Below are positions 1 through 10,158 of a DNA stretch of 64,000 nt, piece after piece (within the stretch, counting starts at the first letter, position 1; every line of letters begins with the position of its first letter). This DNA comes from Notospermus geniculatus (Eukaryota > Nemertea > Pilidiophora > Heteronemertea > Lineidae): contig NMRB01000081.1 in NCBI GenBank assembly GCA_002633025.1, positions 107,730 through 171,729 of the forward strand, given 5' to 3'. Below the pieces are notes generated by a model, which saw only the letters and a program-made list of their open reading frames with translations, was not told where the DNA came from and did not search any database. The translations under genes were made by a program, and so were the position numbers.

Positions 1-346
1 AAGATAATTCAAATACTTGGACATTTCCACAGTCTCGTTGGCCACATTTCCTGACTGCTCTGTCCCGTGCTCTGTATACACTACATCGATGGTATGTTCA
101 TGGATGAACCAGGTCACGGTAATAAACATACAGTAGCATAGCGCCTGTATTCGGGTCTCACCACACAGGGGAAAGTAGGACATCTTAAATAGGATACTCG
201 TGGCTCAGACAAGCCTGGTTTCTCTGGCCATCGATGGTGGCGCTGACTGATAGGCCTATTTACGGTACATTAGGCCTGTGCCCCTCGCCCTCGGCCTCAT
301 GCCAGCGAACCGTTGTTGCCATTTGGCTTGTTCTTATATTTTTCAG

Positions 347-380
347 CGGGAGGGAAACCGCCGTCGGGGAAGAAAGGAGG
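347..380 (+). CDS. Possible internal exon of knottin gene A
   Basis: A 34-base segment lies between a pyrimidine-rich acceptor ending TTTTTCAG (344-346) and the donor GTAGGT at 381. Read in phase 1 it stays open, encodes a Gly/Lys/Pro-rich stretch and ends in phase 2. Those are the phases needed to join the knottin exon at 1341, and they match the 40-base middle exon of the minus-strand knottin gene. The segment is so short that chance cannot be excluded. A transcript would decide. Confidence 0.3.
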
Positions 381-837
381 GTAGGTATTTACACCAGCGT
401 AGAATTGAAGGCCCACACGCACATGAGGTTGGTGCTGAATACTTGAGGGCTGACAGTTGTTTACAAAGAACAAAATACATGTACATAACTAAAGGGTCGA
501 TTTAATAGACGTTTGCTAAGCTAACCATTGGTTCCACCAAAAATAGATAGGCGTGCGAAAAATGTACAACTAAATTTTTCAGTATTACAGTATTCCATCT
601 ATTTTCTCTTACTCCCATTCATAATATAAAGGAAGTCAACTTCCAGAATTTTAACAAATTTTGTCACTTCACACTGTGGAATATCCAGAAAAGACCCATT
701 CATAACCCTCCACTTAGGGAGCCCTGTCGCCACCAGGCTTGTTTTTTAAAATCCTGCCAAATTATGCATTCCTTGCACATATGCACCAACCACCACTTCC
801 TTGCTTTTGCGGACGTCATTTCTAATATCTTCGAAGC

Positions 838-1028
838 TTAAAGGCCCGTTTCCACTATGGCGGATTCCGCGGCGGTTTCCGGCGAGCGGTGCGGTTTTCA
901 CAGGGCTTTGGATAATCCTTCGATGGTTTAATTATACAGTGGCCTATTGATTATCCCAATGCCTGTGAAACCGCTCCGCTCGCCGCAAGACACGCAGCAG
1001 AATCCGCTATAGTGGAAACGGGCCTTTA
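838..1028. mobile_element. Foldback MITE with TTAA-type tip (family GGCCCGTTTCCAC)
   Basis: The left arm beginning TTAAAGGCCCGTTTCCAC is repeated inverted at the right end as GTGGAAACGGGCCTTTA. The interior is also roughly symmetrical, with GCGGTTTTCACAGG facing CCTGTGAAACCGC. No ORF is present. Related copies lie at 1536-1696 and 1693-2277. Confidence 0.75.
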
Positions 1029-1340
1029 GACATTCACAATCATGGCACACTCGTGCATCCATGCCGATTCATGACATATGCAACCCACGTTGTGTTGTTT
1101 TGACATGAAGGGCTATCCCCGATCTAAAAATAGATGATGAGCTCATGGTGCGACCGTCGATGACGTCTTGCTGACCAATCACATGCCGAGTTAGCTCTCA
1201 GGATGCCTGTCGTAGTAGTGAAGGCACGACGTACGGTACGACAGAGGACCAGTCTAGGCAACCTGGTGCAACCTAGTGTAAACCCCCTTTATGCACAACT
1301 ACATGTACATTGTCTGTGTATCTCGTGTTTTTTTCTTCAG

Positions 1341-1455
1341 ATGCCTCGGTGCCGGCCAGCCATGCAAACCCGGAAAGCCCCCCAAGTGCTGTCAGGGCTT
1401 CGCCTGCAAAGCTAGGAAGTCAAATCCCAAGGAGTTCAAATGCAAAACCTTTTAG
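1341..1455 (+). CDS. Terminal exon of knottin (cystine-knot) peptide gene A
   Basis: The exon follows a strong acceptor (TTTTTTTCTTCAG, ending 1340). Its first base completes a split codon, TGC starts at 1342 and the stop TAG is at 1453-1455. The 37 complete codons encode a lysine-rich peptide with six cysteines in the order C-X6-C-X7-CC-X4-C-X11-C, three residues before the stop. This is the spacing of inhibitor-cystine-knot (knottin) peptides. AATAAA polyadenylation signals follow at 1462 and 1472. The same fold, spacing and intron phase occur in the minus-strand gene ending at 2676, so the two are paralogues arranged tail to tail. Knottins serve as channel blockers, antimicrobial peptides, protease inhibitors or signals; nothing here says which. 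The peptide is expected to be secreted, but its signal-peptide exon was not found in the window. Confidence 0.72.
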
Positions 1456-1535
1456 ATTCAAAATAAACACAAATAAAGAATGATTCAATATTTCCTTCTT
1501 GTCTTGAATTTTTGTTCCGGACCGATAAATCCCCC

Positions 1536-1696
1536 TTAAAGGCCTGTTTCCACTACAGCGGTTTCCGCAGCGGTTCACAGGCATTGGGACAATCAACAGG
1601 CTATATATGTATTGTTAAACAATCCAAGGATTATCCAAACCCCTGTGAAAAACGCACCGCTCGCCGCAAAATCGCTCTAGTGGAAACAGGCCTTAA
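1536..1696. mobile_element. Foldback MITE abutting the next element
   Basis: The inverted arms are AAGGCCTGTTTCCACTA on the left and TAGTGGAAACAGGCCTT on the right. TTAA is present at both ends (1536-1539 and 1693-1696). The right TTAA is shared with the left tip of the next element, so the two sit end to end. No coding capacity. Confidence 0.7.
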
Positions 1697-2277
1697 GGCC
1701 CATTTCCACTATAGCGGATTCCGCGGCGGTTTCCGGCGAGCGGTGCGGTTTTCACAGGGCTTTGGACAATCCTTCGATGGTTTAACTAATACAGTGGCCT
1801 ATTGATTATCCCAATGCCTGTGAAAACCGCTCCGCTCGCCGCCACACTTGACATTAGTCCAATACTTAGTCCAAGATTCCTGGATTAGCAACCGAAGCTG
1901 ATTCCAGGGCTGGTTAGTGAGCGAGTGGTCCGAGGTTGTCTGAGCGAACTATACCCCTGGGGACGAGGTTGGTGGCATCTACGCTAGATGATAGATGATG
2001 TTGAAAAGTGGTGCTGTTGGGTTCAAGGCGAATATTTTCAGACTAAAAGGACTTCGTGTTGATAACAAGTGGTATTAGAAATGACCTGAATACTAATTAG
2101 AAAGAATTGTGCGATTAGGCCGACCGAACTATTTCTACATGCGCGCCGGCAAAATCCAAAATGGCGGCCTTCCACCTACGCTAGTGGTGAAATGAGGCAC
2201 GATATTTCGCCGCTAGTGTCAAGTGTGGTTCGCCGCAAGACACGGCAGAATCCGCTATAGTGGAAACGGGCCTTTAA
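1693..2277. mobile_element. Foldback MITE split by a nested insertion
   Basis: The left half (1693-1842) and right half (2230-2277) together make a copy of the element at 838-1028. The arms read AAGGCCCATTTCCACTATAGCGG and, inverted, CCGCTATAGTGGAAACGGGCC. It is flanked by TTAA. The two halves are separated by a second, unrelated element at 1843-2229. Confidence 0.75.
1843..2229. mobile_element. Nested hAT-like MITE with 7-bp target duplication
   Basis: The termini are CACACTTGACATTAG and, inverted, CTAGTGTCAAGTGTG, a 15-bp terminal inverted repeat with one mismatch. The 7-mer TCGCCGC lies immediately outside both ends (1836-1842 and 2230-2236) and is single in uninterrupted copies of the host element. 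A 7-8 bp duplication suggests a non-autonomous hAT-type insertion. It contains a YY1-like word (AAAATGGCGGCC, near 2158). No transposase ORF. Confidence 0.75.
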
Positions 2278-2536
2278 GCTAGGAATCCACCATTGATTTT
2301 CAATAGCTACTAAAGTCTAAGTATGATACTTATCTTTTGTGTTGAACAAAGGATAAGTGTCATACTTAGTTCAGTAGTTTTATGAATACGGGGCCAGATG
2401 TTGACCACGAAAAGTTTTTTGGTCTCTTTTCTTGATATCATCTCTTTGTCTATAGTACATTGATGGTGTGCATTTGTATGAAGTAGGCGACCGTCAATAA
2501 ACGGTGTCGCTTTATGCATGCTTGGTTTCTCTGGCG

Positions 2537-2573
2537 ATCCTAACTCGTCGTAAAGTCGGTGGATCACCCGCAT
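2537..2573. repeat. Orphan end of a foldback element
   Basis: The words CTCGTCGTAAAGTCGGTGGATCACCCGCAT match the terminal sequence of the large inverted-repeat element at 15638-16050. Only one end is present, so this is a truncated or solo copy. Confidence 0.5.
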
Positions 2574-2675
2574 ACAGAAGGAAAAAAACAAAGCAGAAAA
2601 ACATCAAATGGAGATATTAATATTTTCATTTATTTTTTACATGGAAATCGAGTCGGCGTTTTCGTTTCGTCAGGA

Positions 2676-4026
2676 CTACATTTCACATGTTTTCTTCGCC
2701 GCCTTTTTGTTTTTGTACTTGCATGCCAAGAACTTGCAACACTTAATTCCCCCAACTGTGCATTCCTTTCCTTGTGCGATACAGCTGGTGAAAAAAAAAT
2801 AAACGCAAGATTTGCAAACATATTCATCCATTAATGGTTCGTAGGCTTATTTATAAGAACGGAACTGTACATTTTTCAAGGCGGGGTTTCTTTGATACGT
2901 CGTTCTAATAGTCAGCCGGCCAAAACCTCTAATATAACTTTTGATGGTATTGGATGTTAAAGTTGTTCCAGTGGGTAGAAAAACAGGTGTGACAGGAATC
3001 AGCGTCCTAGGAATGCAGGTCCGCCAAACTATAGTCCGCTATTGTAAGGTTATATTCGAATGGTCATGGTCTCTCTAGCCATATATTCTATCCCTCGCTA
3101 ACAATAATACCGGACTTTGATTCCGAGGGACTTGGATTCCTTTCACACCTGCTTGGCTGATACATTTCGATGTAGATTAGGGAAAGCAGGGAAAATATAC
3201 ATGTAGGTCAGAATGACGTATCATATATCATACTAGTATCAATTCATATCAAAGCCTCAGTTTGGCCTTTTGTAAAGCGAGGACTCTTGAAAAACCATAA
3301 CCAAAAACCATAACACATGTAAGGCCTTAAAGCGAATCGAAAGCGAAAAAATTTGATTTAGAAATAGAATTTGAAAGGGGACGAATTTTCAGGAAAAAAT
3401 GTAAACAAACTTCTCCAGAATGTCAACAAAGAAATTTTCGTGCATTTTGATTGGCTGAATTTTGTGTTTACAAACACCATGCAGCCAAATGTAAACAAAA
3501 TCTGCTATCGATTCGCTTTGACTGTCAATTTTCTAAGAGATCCAAAACAAGCGAAATGGCAAAATTATAGCAAAGTAGCACTGCCTCTGCTCATCTTGGT
3601 ATCGAACCGAAATGGGATTTCATTGATTCAATGCTTGATTCCATACTTACTCGGGTTTCTTCTGGTATTTTTCCGGCAAGGGCCCATTATCTGAAAAATA
3701 CAGGTACAGGTACTAACATGCTTTGAATAATTGCTCTTGTACTGACAAACGGATAGGTCCGATTCCAGTCCGGTAAAATCGATCAAATGGGTCCACTTCA
3801 GTATTTCATCGTATCCGGAAAATGGGGCAACGGACCGCAATCGCACTGGATCAGCGTCCATAAATTTTTGCATTCGAGAGAGTTGACTAGCTAGAGTATA
3901 GAGGAATGTTATCTCACCGAGATTCAAAACCCGTTTATGTGAGTCAAGGGGGCCTTTTTTAGGCTTTCCGGCCATGCAGACGGTGGCGGCAAGCAAGACA
4001 ATCAGGACAATTACGGCGGGCTTCAT
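2676..4026 (-). CDS. Secreted cystine-knot (knottin) peptide precursor, gene B
   Basis: Three coding exons: 4026-3918, 3690-3651 and 2784-2676. All introns are GT-AG (donors GTGAGA and GTAAGT), phases are consistent (1, then 2), and the sum is 258 bases, giving 85 residues. Exon 1 begins at the ATG following an acceptor at 4036-4034, so a non-coding 5' exon is likely. It encodes a typical signal peptide of about 19 residues (Lys, then a Val/Leu/Ile/Ala core ending Cys-Met-Ala) and a basic pro-region with a Lys-Arg site near residue 31. Exon 2 adds 13 residues. Exon 3 carries all the mature cysteines as C-X6-C-X6-CC-X4-C-X11-C with two residues after the last Cys. The mature part is rich in lysine. 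The pattern is that of ICK/knottin secreted peptides. Function (defence, venom-like, hormonal) cannot be told from sequence. A poly(A) signal AATAAA lies on the minus strand near 2630. The gene is convergent with its paralogue at 1341. Confidence 0.8.
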
Positions 4027-4600
4027 GGCTGCTCTGAAACAGAAGCAAAATGTTGATATTTTCAAGGTTTAAAGGGCGAGCGGAAACCACACTCTAAAAA
4101 ATTTCTTGTCGTACTGACAAGCTGGCATTCAGCTCGGCCTCGCCCGGCCTCCTTCGGGTACTTCGGGATTTGTCGGGAGTCCGGCTCGGCTGTATAACAA
4201 TACGCGCCATCTTGAAACGGAAATGATGGTGTCTAGAATTACACGATATACGCATATTTTTTGAAAATTCATCATTGTATATATGAATTACTTAAAACTA
4301 TAGATTTATGCGTAGACCCCTCTACATAAGATCAAGAAAAGTATGATATTATGTTGCTGGATGCTGCATGTTGTCTCCCAGTGGTTTCCATGGTTCCCGG
4401 AAATCAGTCTACGCATGCGCAGTACGTATTAAGTAGTGCGCCTAACGCGGATGAATGTCTATCCAAGATGGCGGTATTCTTCATACAGTAGAGATACTTT
4501 TCGTCTCGTCAGAAGTGAAACATCGAAAAAGTATCTCACAACGTAGAATGGACAAGCTGGAACTCGTTCTCAACCATATGCTTAAATTGACAGGGTCTAT

Positions 4601-4784
4601 CTTGTCAATAGGAGCAGTCAGCCGCGCATATTGCCAACAGATGGCAGCAAAGTCTTAGCGGACCAATGTACAGGAAAATCTACGTGATTGCTGGTCGATC
4701 GATAATGACCGGGTCCGCTAGATGCATTGAATTGGGCCGTAGTGACACCTAGTGGTCAACTCGCTGACAGCTCCTATTGACAAG
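4601..4784. mobile_element. MITE family M1 (CAATAGGAGC...GCTCCTATTG)
   Basis: The terminal inverted repeat is CTTGTCAATAGGAGC / GCTCCTATTGACAAG. The internal words GCGGACCAAT and GGGCCGTAGTGACACCTA recur. Other copies are at 18160-18335 (FRRS1 intron), 36688-36745 (HCCS intron, truncated), 59165-59600 (several) and 63752-63930. Confidence 0.75.
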
Positions 4785-4895
4785 TTTTCAACTTGTCATC
4801 CTCGGATAAAAGAATCTTATCATTGAAACAAATACATCTTCTCATTCAGGCATATATGAAAAGAAATTAAAATTAAGCGCCAAGAGACTGTTATA

Positions 4896-4993
4896 TACGG
4901 TGGCTGATAAAGGCCATCATATTTTTATTTTTCGTAAGTCGGGCGCCCGACTTACGAAAAATAAAAATATGATGGCCTTTATCAGCCACCGTA
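4896..4993. repeat. Perfect 98-bp palindrome
   Basis: The two 49-base arms meet at GGGC|GCCC (centre 4944/4945) with no loop and no mismatch. The first mismatch is at 4895/4994. The arms contain an A/T-rich core and GTGGCTGATAAAGGCC. Confidence 0.9.
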
Positions 4994-5142
4994 GTTATAC
5001 GGTAGTTACAAGTGCTAACTATCGGAGCTTCCACATGAAGAATTTATCTCAAAGTTTCAGTCGCAACTCTGGTCAGCAGTCCAAGTCTTATTTTATAATC
5101 GACCTTTCCTTATTGTCCCAAAAACCATGATCACGAAATTAT

Positions 5143-5522
5143 AGCCGCGTTTACACCTGAGGAAATTGCCGGGCCTGACCCGGCTCTGACCCGCCTTTTT
5201 TGCGTTTACACCTATGAAAATCGGATCCGGATTAAAAATTGCCGGACTAATTTAGCCCGCTTTCGCTCGGCGGTTCTGATCCAGATTATACTTTAGCCCG
5301 GCAATTTCATAGGTGTGGACAGAAAAAGGCCGGGCTAAAACGTTTACTGAGCCCACCGACAGGTGTCGGTCTGCTAAAATTGAATGGGTGGTGTGTCTAT
5401 AAATAGCATGGCCAGCGTTCAATATCGTAAGACGAATAATAGGTGTGGACAGAAAATTCAATGGATCCGGGTTAAATTCGAACCCGGGCCTGGAAAAATT
5501 GCTTAGGTGTAAACACGGCTAT
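5143..5522. mobile_element. Foldback MITE (GCCGCGTTTACACCT)
   Basis: The ends are TAGCCGCGTTTACACCT and AGGTGTAAACACGGCTA. Interior blocks (CCGGGCCTGACCCGG, ATAGGTGTGGACAGAAAA) are also repeated in inverted order. No ORF. Confidence 0.65.
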
Positions 5523-6028
5523 TATTCAGCAGGCTGGGTAAATCTTGAGATGGAAGGAATAGCCCAGACTTGACTGGAAAACCGAACGAAATTCATTTTG
5601 GAAAATGCTCTGTAACTTCTGTTCACCACCGAATTTTTTAAACCTGAAAAAAGCATTTTGCTGGGGAACAAACAGGCTTTAAAGTGGCGTTCGTTTGGTT
5701 CCTATGAAATGACCGATACAAAATCACGCTTTTTTACGGAAATTTCAAACTTTTACCAGAAATGCATTTTATTTATTTATTTATTTATTTTAAATTCGTG
5801 GGTGAATTCTTCATCAAAGCATACATATAGATAAAACATCCCTTAAACCATTATACATATACATGATAAAACATACATCTAAAACATTTAGCGTTGAATA
5901 TGACAAATAAAATTTCCGAAGAAAAACCCACAGGGAGAAGACCGTAGGCCGAAGCCTTTAAAATTGTCCCTCCCAAAAAGTCTGGGTAGCTCCACACTGC
6001 CACTACCGCAGACCACTATGGCAACAAT
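5523..6028. other. Intergenic with TTTA microsatellite
   Basis: No gene is seen. A short (TTTA)n run lies at about 5768-5790. The following AT-rich part may be the 3' untranslated tail of the LINE remnant that reads in from the right on the minus strand. Confidence 0.4.
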
Positions 6029-6260
6029 CTACGTTGGTCTGCAATCGTGGCAGCGACAGAAGCTAACCAGACTACACATACTTCTAAAATCAACTTCTAA
6101 AAGCTTAACCTTATAAAATGAATACAATTTGTTCTTAAAACAAGATAAAGTCTGTGTCGCTCTTATGTCATGGGGAAGATCATCCCAGCACCAGACCGTG
6201 CGCAAAAAGAAAGACGCCGCGAACGATTCGGTGCGGAACAAAAATCAAGGCAATTTTTGT
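6029..6260 (-). pseudogene. C-terminal fragment of a LINE reverse transcriptase
   Basis: On the minus strand the translation has the typical end of a CR1/RTE-like non-LTR retrotransposon polymerase: a Ser-Phe-Phe-x-Arg-Thr stretch, then W-x-x-L-P and a final Phe-Lys-x-x-Leu. Upstream sequence is in another frame (frameshift near 6240), and no more of the polymerase is visible, so this is a dead, 5'-truncated copy. Confidence 0.6.
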
Positions 6261-7040
6261 CTCTTAAGGTCCTAAATATCTGCCATAAAAAGCCATTATA
6301 AAGGTTTTGGGAAAGTTTATCAGGTGTACATTTACTTTTGATTAAGGGTGTACATGTACAGTCAACAAGTTGTGGAGTGTAATCGGCAGGCGGAGTGATT
6401 GTGGAGTCCAATAAATACAGGCCTACATCAAATGTTATGCCTGCCTTGTCTCCAGGAGGAGTTCCACCTTCCCAAAAATATGCACCTACCCAGGTTCAGA
6501 CCAGCCTACACCCTTGTTTTTAGGCCCCTTCCAACAGAGAATGCGCAGCGGCTCAGACTCCAGCTGAAATAAACGCGCTCTGCATCGAAGTAAACGGTGG
6601 ACAATTTCGGAGAGAGAAGAGGAGTGTCCTTACCTTTCGAAGTGTTGGCTGCAGTGAATGCCGAATATTTCAGTAAGAGCTCAATACATGGTTGCTTCGA
6701 GAAATACATTAGCATAAATTTTTAAAAGAATAAAACATTAGATACTAAATATTGAATATTAATTGACAATGAATATCAATTTTGTTTAGTGGGTGCTAAT
6801 TTGCTTCGAGTTGCAGCTGTTTTAGCATAGTACTATTAACCGACTTCATTGCACATTTATGTGACTTTTTCGCCCTACATTCTACATTCTACATTCTACA
6901 GAAGTTGAGGAATATTATTCCAGCAGGCCGTGATTTAGGGCTTCCTATAAATTCTAGTATTCTCATGAGCCCTCGATTTTGAGAATACTGACATAAAAGT
7001 AATCATTCAGACTATTAAAACGGCCCATAGGTATCATGAT
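6261..7040. other. Intergenic, nothing recognised
   Basis: AT-rich sequence with a short ACATTCT repetition near 6880. No exon with convincing splice sites and family similarity was seen. Confidence 0.4.
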
Positions 7041-7043
7041 ATT

Positions 7044-7182
7044 ACAGAGTGAGATCACACGCTAACGATAACGTTTACGTCAACGCTATTTCTTGCATGT
7101 AATACATGTATACAGTAATACAGTATTTCTTGTACAAAAAATAGTGTTAACGTAAATGTTATCGTTAGCGTCTGATCTCTTA
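7044..7182. mobile_element. Foldback element (CGCTAACGATAACGTTTACG)
   Basis: GATCACACGCTAACGATAAC on the left is mirrored by GTTATCGTTAGCGTCTGATC on the right, with AT-rich DNA between. It resembles the element at 9668-9818 in its words (AACGATAACG), but the tips differ. Confidence 0.6.
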
Positions 7183-9660
7183 AACTCCCCATTGCCATAA
7201 GATGGAGAACGAAGTCAAAAGCCGCAAAACTTCGTCTTTCCGCGGCGCAACTGCCCGTTCCAAGCGAGCGCCGCGGGAGTGTAGCGGCAAACAGGGCAAC
7301 CAGTCTAGTCTCCGCCGTTTCAAAGAACGGCCCGAAGATTTTTTCCGCGGTCCAATGAGATTTCTTCCCAATAATTCATCAGTTATCCCCAAAATGTTAC
7401 GACCAAAAATGCATGACTTTGTGGACTCTGTTTATTCGCCGGTATTCATTCAGAAATTAGCATAATATATTAACCAGCATTTGGAAATCATGAAAATTGG
7501 AATTGCAAAAATATTTTAAATACGTTCTACTTTATGTTAATGTTGTTTGTCAATCACCCGGTGCAAGTCAATGGTCATGGTCTCTTAGTAGGCTATAGCC
7601 GTACATCTTGGCTGTTGCAAAATGATCCTGACTTCCGCATACCAGTACAACCCTTAAGCAAGGTTCATTGGCACACGGAATTGGTCCGATTCAGGTCCGC
7701 AAAAAATCTATCAAATGGACTTCAGCGTTGTCGTATCCGGAAAACTCGGGGCAAACAGACTGGAAACGGATCGGATCCGTGTGCCAATGAACCTTGCTTT
7801 AGCCCTCAGGCCCTATACATGACTGTTGTGCACGGAAATGACTTCTACCTTTCTGTGCAGTTAATTTGATCCAAGAATCTGTTCTCGCAACAGAACACGA
7901 CAAATGCGGACAGATAAGCAGTTCGCCTCAGGTCGTTCCGAATGCCGCTAGACCAGTCGTAGTGCGTGCTAGGCTAGTACTACCCAGTCCTAACAATTTT
8001 ACATCGGACTTTTGCAAAATGTTAGGCCCGGTCGTGCCTGTCGCGTTCGTGAATCTGATTGGCCGGTGCTGGCGCAGGTGATAAGTATAGGAACTATCAT
8101 GTTGATACCTTTCCGCTTTCTATATTTAACACCTTCGTCATTGGTGGATTTCCTTGATCAAATGGAAGTCACCATCTGCATTCCGGTACGTCAGCCGTAT
8201 TGAGAATTGAATAAATTTACATAATTTACATAAACTTTCCATGTGACGTCACTGGCAGAATTCCTCCAAAAATGGCGGCCAATACTGGTCCTACCAAACA
8301 AGCCACGACTGCAGCGCGCAGGTTGGTAGGATTAGGTACTTATAGTCTAAGAGCGTGCCTCCACTTCTACGCAACAGGGGATCAGTCTATCGCGCCGCGG
8401 GAGTGGAGCGGTAGAGACGGAAACCAGTCCAATGCAGCTGGCCGTCGTCCTATCGCGTGAGAGATACCAAGTACTTCGGCCGAATGAACTTCGTCTTTTT
8501 ATTTTAAACACTTTTCAACGAAAGCGCAAACAATGAAAATCCACGCGTGCGCGCTGCATTGGCGAATTTGTAAAAAAACTTTTTTCTTGCTAAATAGTGT
8601 GATGCACCACTGTCCGCGGGGGTCGTCATACTCATAATATTCACTGACAACATCATAGACCCTTAGCGCCAGGTCCCTGTCGATGTGAATTGGCCTGGAA
8701 CACAGTTTCATGATAAATTTCAGGGCCGTACTTAGCTTTTTGGTCCGGGGGCGGGGCAAAAGCCCCTCTGGGAGGGGGAGACGACCTTTTTTGCCGTTTT
8801 GTGCCCAAAATCCGCATGAAAATCACGTTTTTTGGTTGGCTCGCCCCCCCCCCCCGCTAAATACGCCCCTGAATACACATGCACATACCAACTTAAGCTA
8901 TCAACCGCATTCATCGTACCTGCGGGCTATGATATCGTCGGTAGGCCTATATCTTGACCAATTTTTTATGATCATCTCACTAAATCACTGTTTTTTACTT
9001 TTCCCTCAATGGTTCCAGACATTTTGGGGTCGCCAACATCACGAAATATTCGTCTTTTAATACAATAACTATTTTCATGCTAAATCTGATTTACTGCAAG
9101 ATCTGTTGGAGATTGCTGTACTGAGTGTCCCGTTATTCTCAGGCCTCATAGGCCTAGACGTTCAATATCTGATTATCTGGTTTTGCAACTACGACATGAC
9201 TTACATGAACTTGGGCACTTGTCAAACAAGTAATTTCACAATAATGTCAGTGCAAGTTTTCAGGCATGAAAGAGTTCACTTCGGTATACACTGAACTTTG
9301 CCTTTTCCTGACTTACTTTCTATTGAATTTACGAGCTATTCAAATTTTTAAAAGTTCCGTTTTATTCATGTTCTTCAGTCATGCTGTCTATCAATGTAGC
9401 CTACCTGACAGGATAGCCTACTTTTTAAAAAAGTAGCCGACAACAATGATCAACAGTTATTGACTACTTAAATGTTGTCCAGCCCACGTCTGACTTTCCC
9501 AGTCGGTTTCGCGAAGTGGGCAACATTTTTCCAACAAAACCTTGCTGGACAAAATTGTTATGTTCTATGTTCAGGTGGAAATGTGCAGGAATCTCTCACC
9601 CCCCCCCCCCCCCCCAAGACCTTATCATACAATCATTAGGAACGTTTCAGAAGAGCTTCT
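7183..9660. other. Intergenic, repeats and homopolymer runs
   Basis: No gene is recognised. The stretch includes an inverted repeat at 7656-7802, GC-rich repeat-like sequence at 8735-8880 with a poly-C run, and another poly-C run at about 9598-9616. A YY1-like word lies near 8270. Confidence 0.4.
7656..7802. mobile_element. Foldback element (AAGCAAGGTTCATTGGCACACGG)
   Basis: AAGCAAGGTTCATTGGCACA and its inverse TGTGCCAATGAACCTTGCTT bound about 147 bases. Interior arms (GGTCCGATTCAGGTCCG / CGGATCGGATCC) pair imperfectly. Non-coding. Confidence 0.65.
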
Positions 9661-9667
9661 GTTAATA

Positions 9668-9818
9668 GGGAGGTTTCGAAATCAAACGATAAACGTAAAC
9701 GATAACGACAACGTTATTTTTGTACCGAAAATGCAATATAAAATCTGGTTAATATGTAGTACGAAAAATAACGTTGTCGTATAAAGTTTACGTTATCGTT
9801 TGATTTCGAAACCTCCCT
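9668..9818. mobile_element. Foldback element (GGGAGGTTTCGAAATCAAACG)
   Basis: GGGAGGTTTCGAAATCAAAC faces GTTTGATTTCGAAACCTCCC, and AACGACAACGTTATTTTTGT faces AAAATAACGTTGTCGT. It is almost a full hairpin of about 150 bases. Confidence 0.7.
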
Positions 9819-10019
9819 CTTATGTGCCAACCCAACCCAACGTCAAGTACAGGTACACAAGCAACCAATAGTTTAGGGACCATCTCAATTTTTTTCACTT
9901 CTGTCTTGACCCTCGAATAGTACGGTGGCCCATAGAGCTCATTGATGAAAAATATTTACATTTGTAATTTTTTTTCAATTCGATAACTTTTTCTTGGGAA
10001 TTTGTAAAATTTTTAGAAG
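9819..10019. other. Short unassigned spacer
   Basis: AT-rich sequence leading into the CCACCGCGGTGG array. No feature seen. Confidence 0.3.
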
Positions 10020-10157
10020 TTCCCACCGCGGTGATAATATTTCCACCTCGGTGATAATATTTCCACCTCGGTGATAATATTACCACCGCGGTGAGAATAT
10101 TTCCACCTCGGTGAAAATTAATTTCCACCGCGGTGGTAATTATTAATTATCACCGCG
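10020..10157. repeat. Tandem array of CCACCGCGGTGG-type palindromes
   Basis: Six or seven units of about 20 bases alternate CCACCGCGGTGATAATATTT with CCACCTCGGTGATAATATTT, then end in a looser inverted copy beside an N at 10158. Each unit core is itself palindromic. Confidence 0.8.
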
Positions 10158-10158
10158 N

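Larger units (their letters stand above)
1..1340. other. Intergenic or intronic DNA upstream of knottin exon A
   Basis: No complete gene is recognised here. The stretch holds a foldback element at about 838-1028, a copy of a dispersed repeat at about 1128-1258 that is also present near 39055-39175, and a possible small exon at 347-380. The first coding exon (signal peptide) expected for the plus-strand knottin gene is not visible, so it probably lies left of the window. Confidence 0.5.
4040..5140. other. Intergenic, repeats only
   Basis: No gene is seen. The stretch holds a MITE copy (4601-4784) and a perfect 98-bp palindrome (4896-4993). The sequence near 4465 has a YY1-like word (CAAGATGGCGG). 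The non-coding 5' exon of knottin gene B may lie somewhere here. Confidence 0.5.

Noticed and set aside
1203-1415. Plus-strand ORF overlapping the knottin exon
   Set aside because: Its first half is a dispersed repeat (copy at 39126) and it reads the knottin exon in another frame. The cysteine frame with the acceptor at 1340 is much better supported.
8499-8759. 86-codon minus-strand ORF
   Set aside because: No splice context or known domain. It ends in G/C-rich repeat-like sequence. Left out for lack of support.
10020-10157. CRISPR-like array
   Set aside because: The genome is animal nuclear DNA. Units are contiguous palindromic repeats with no unique spacers.
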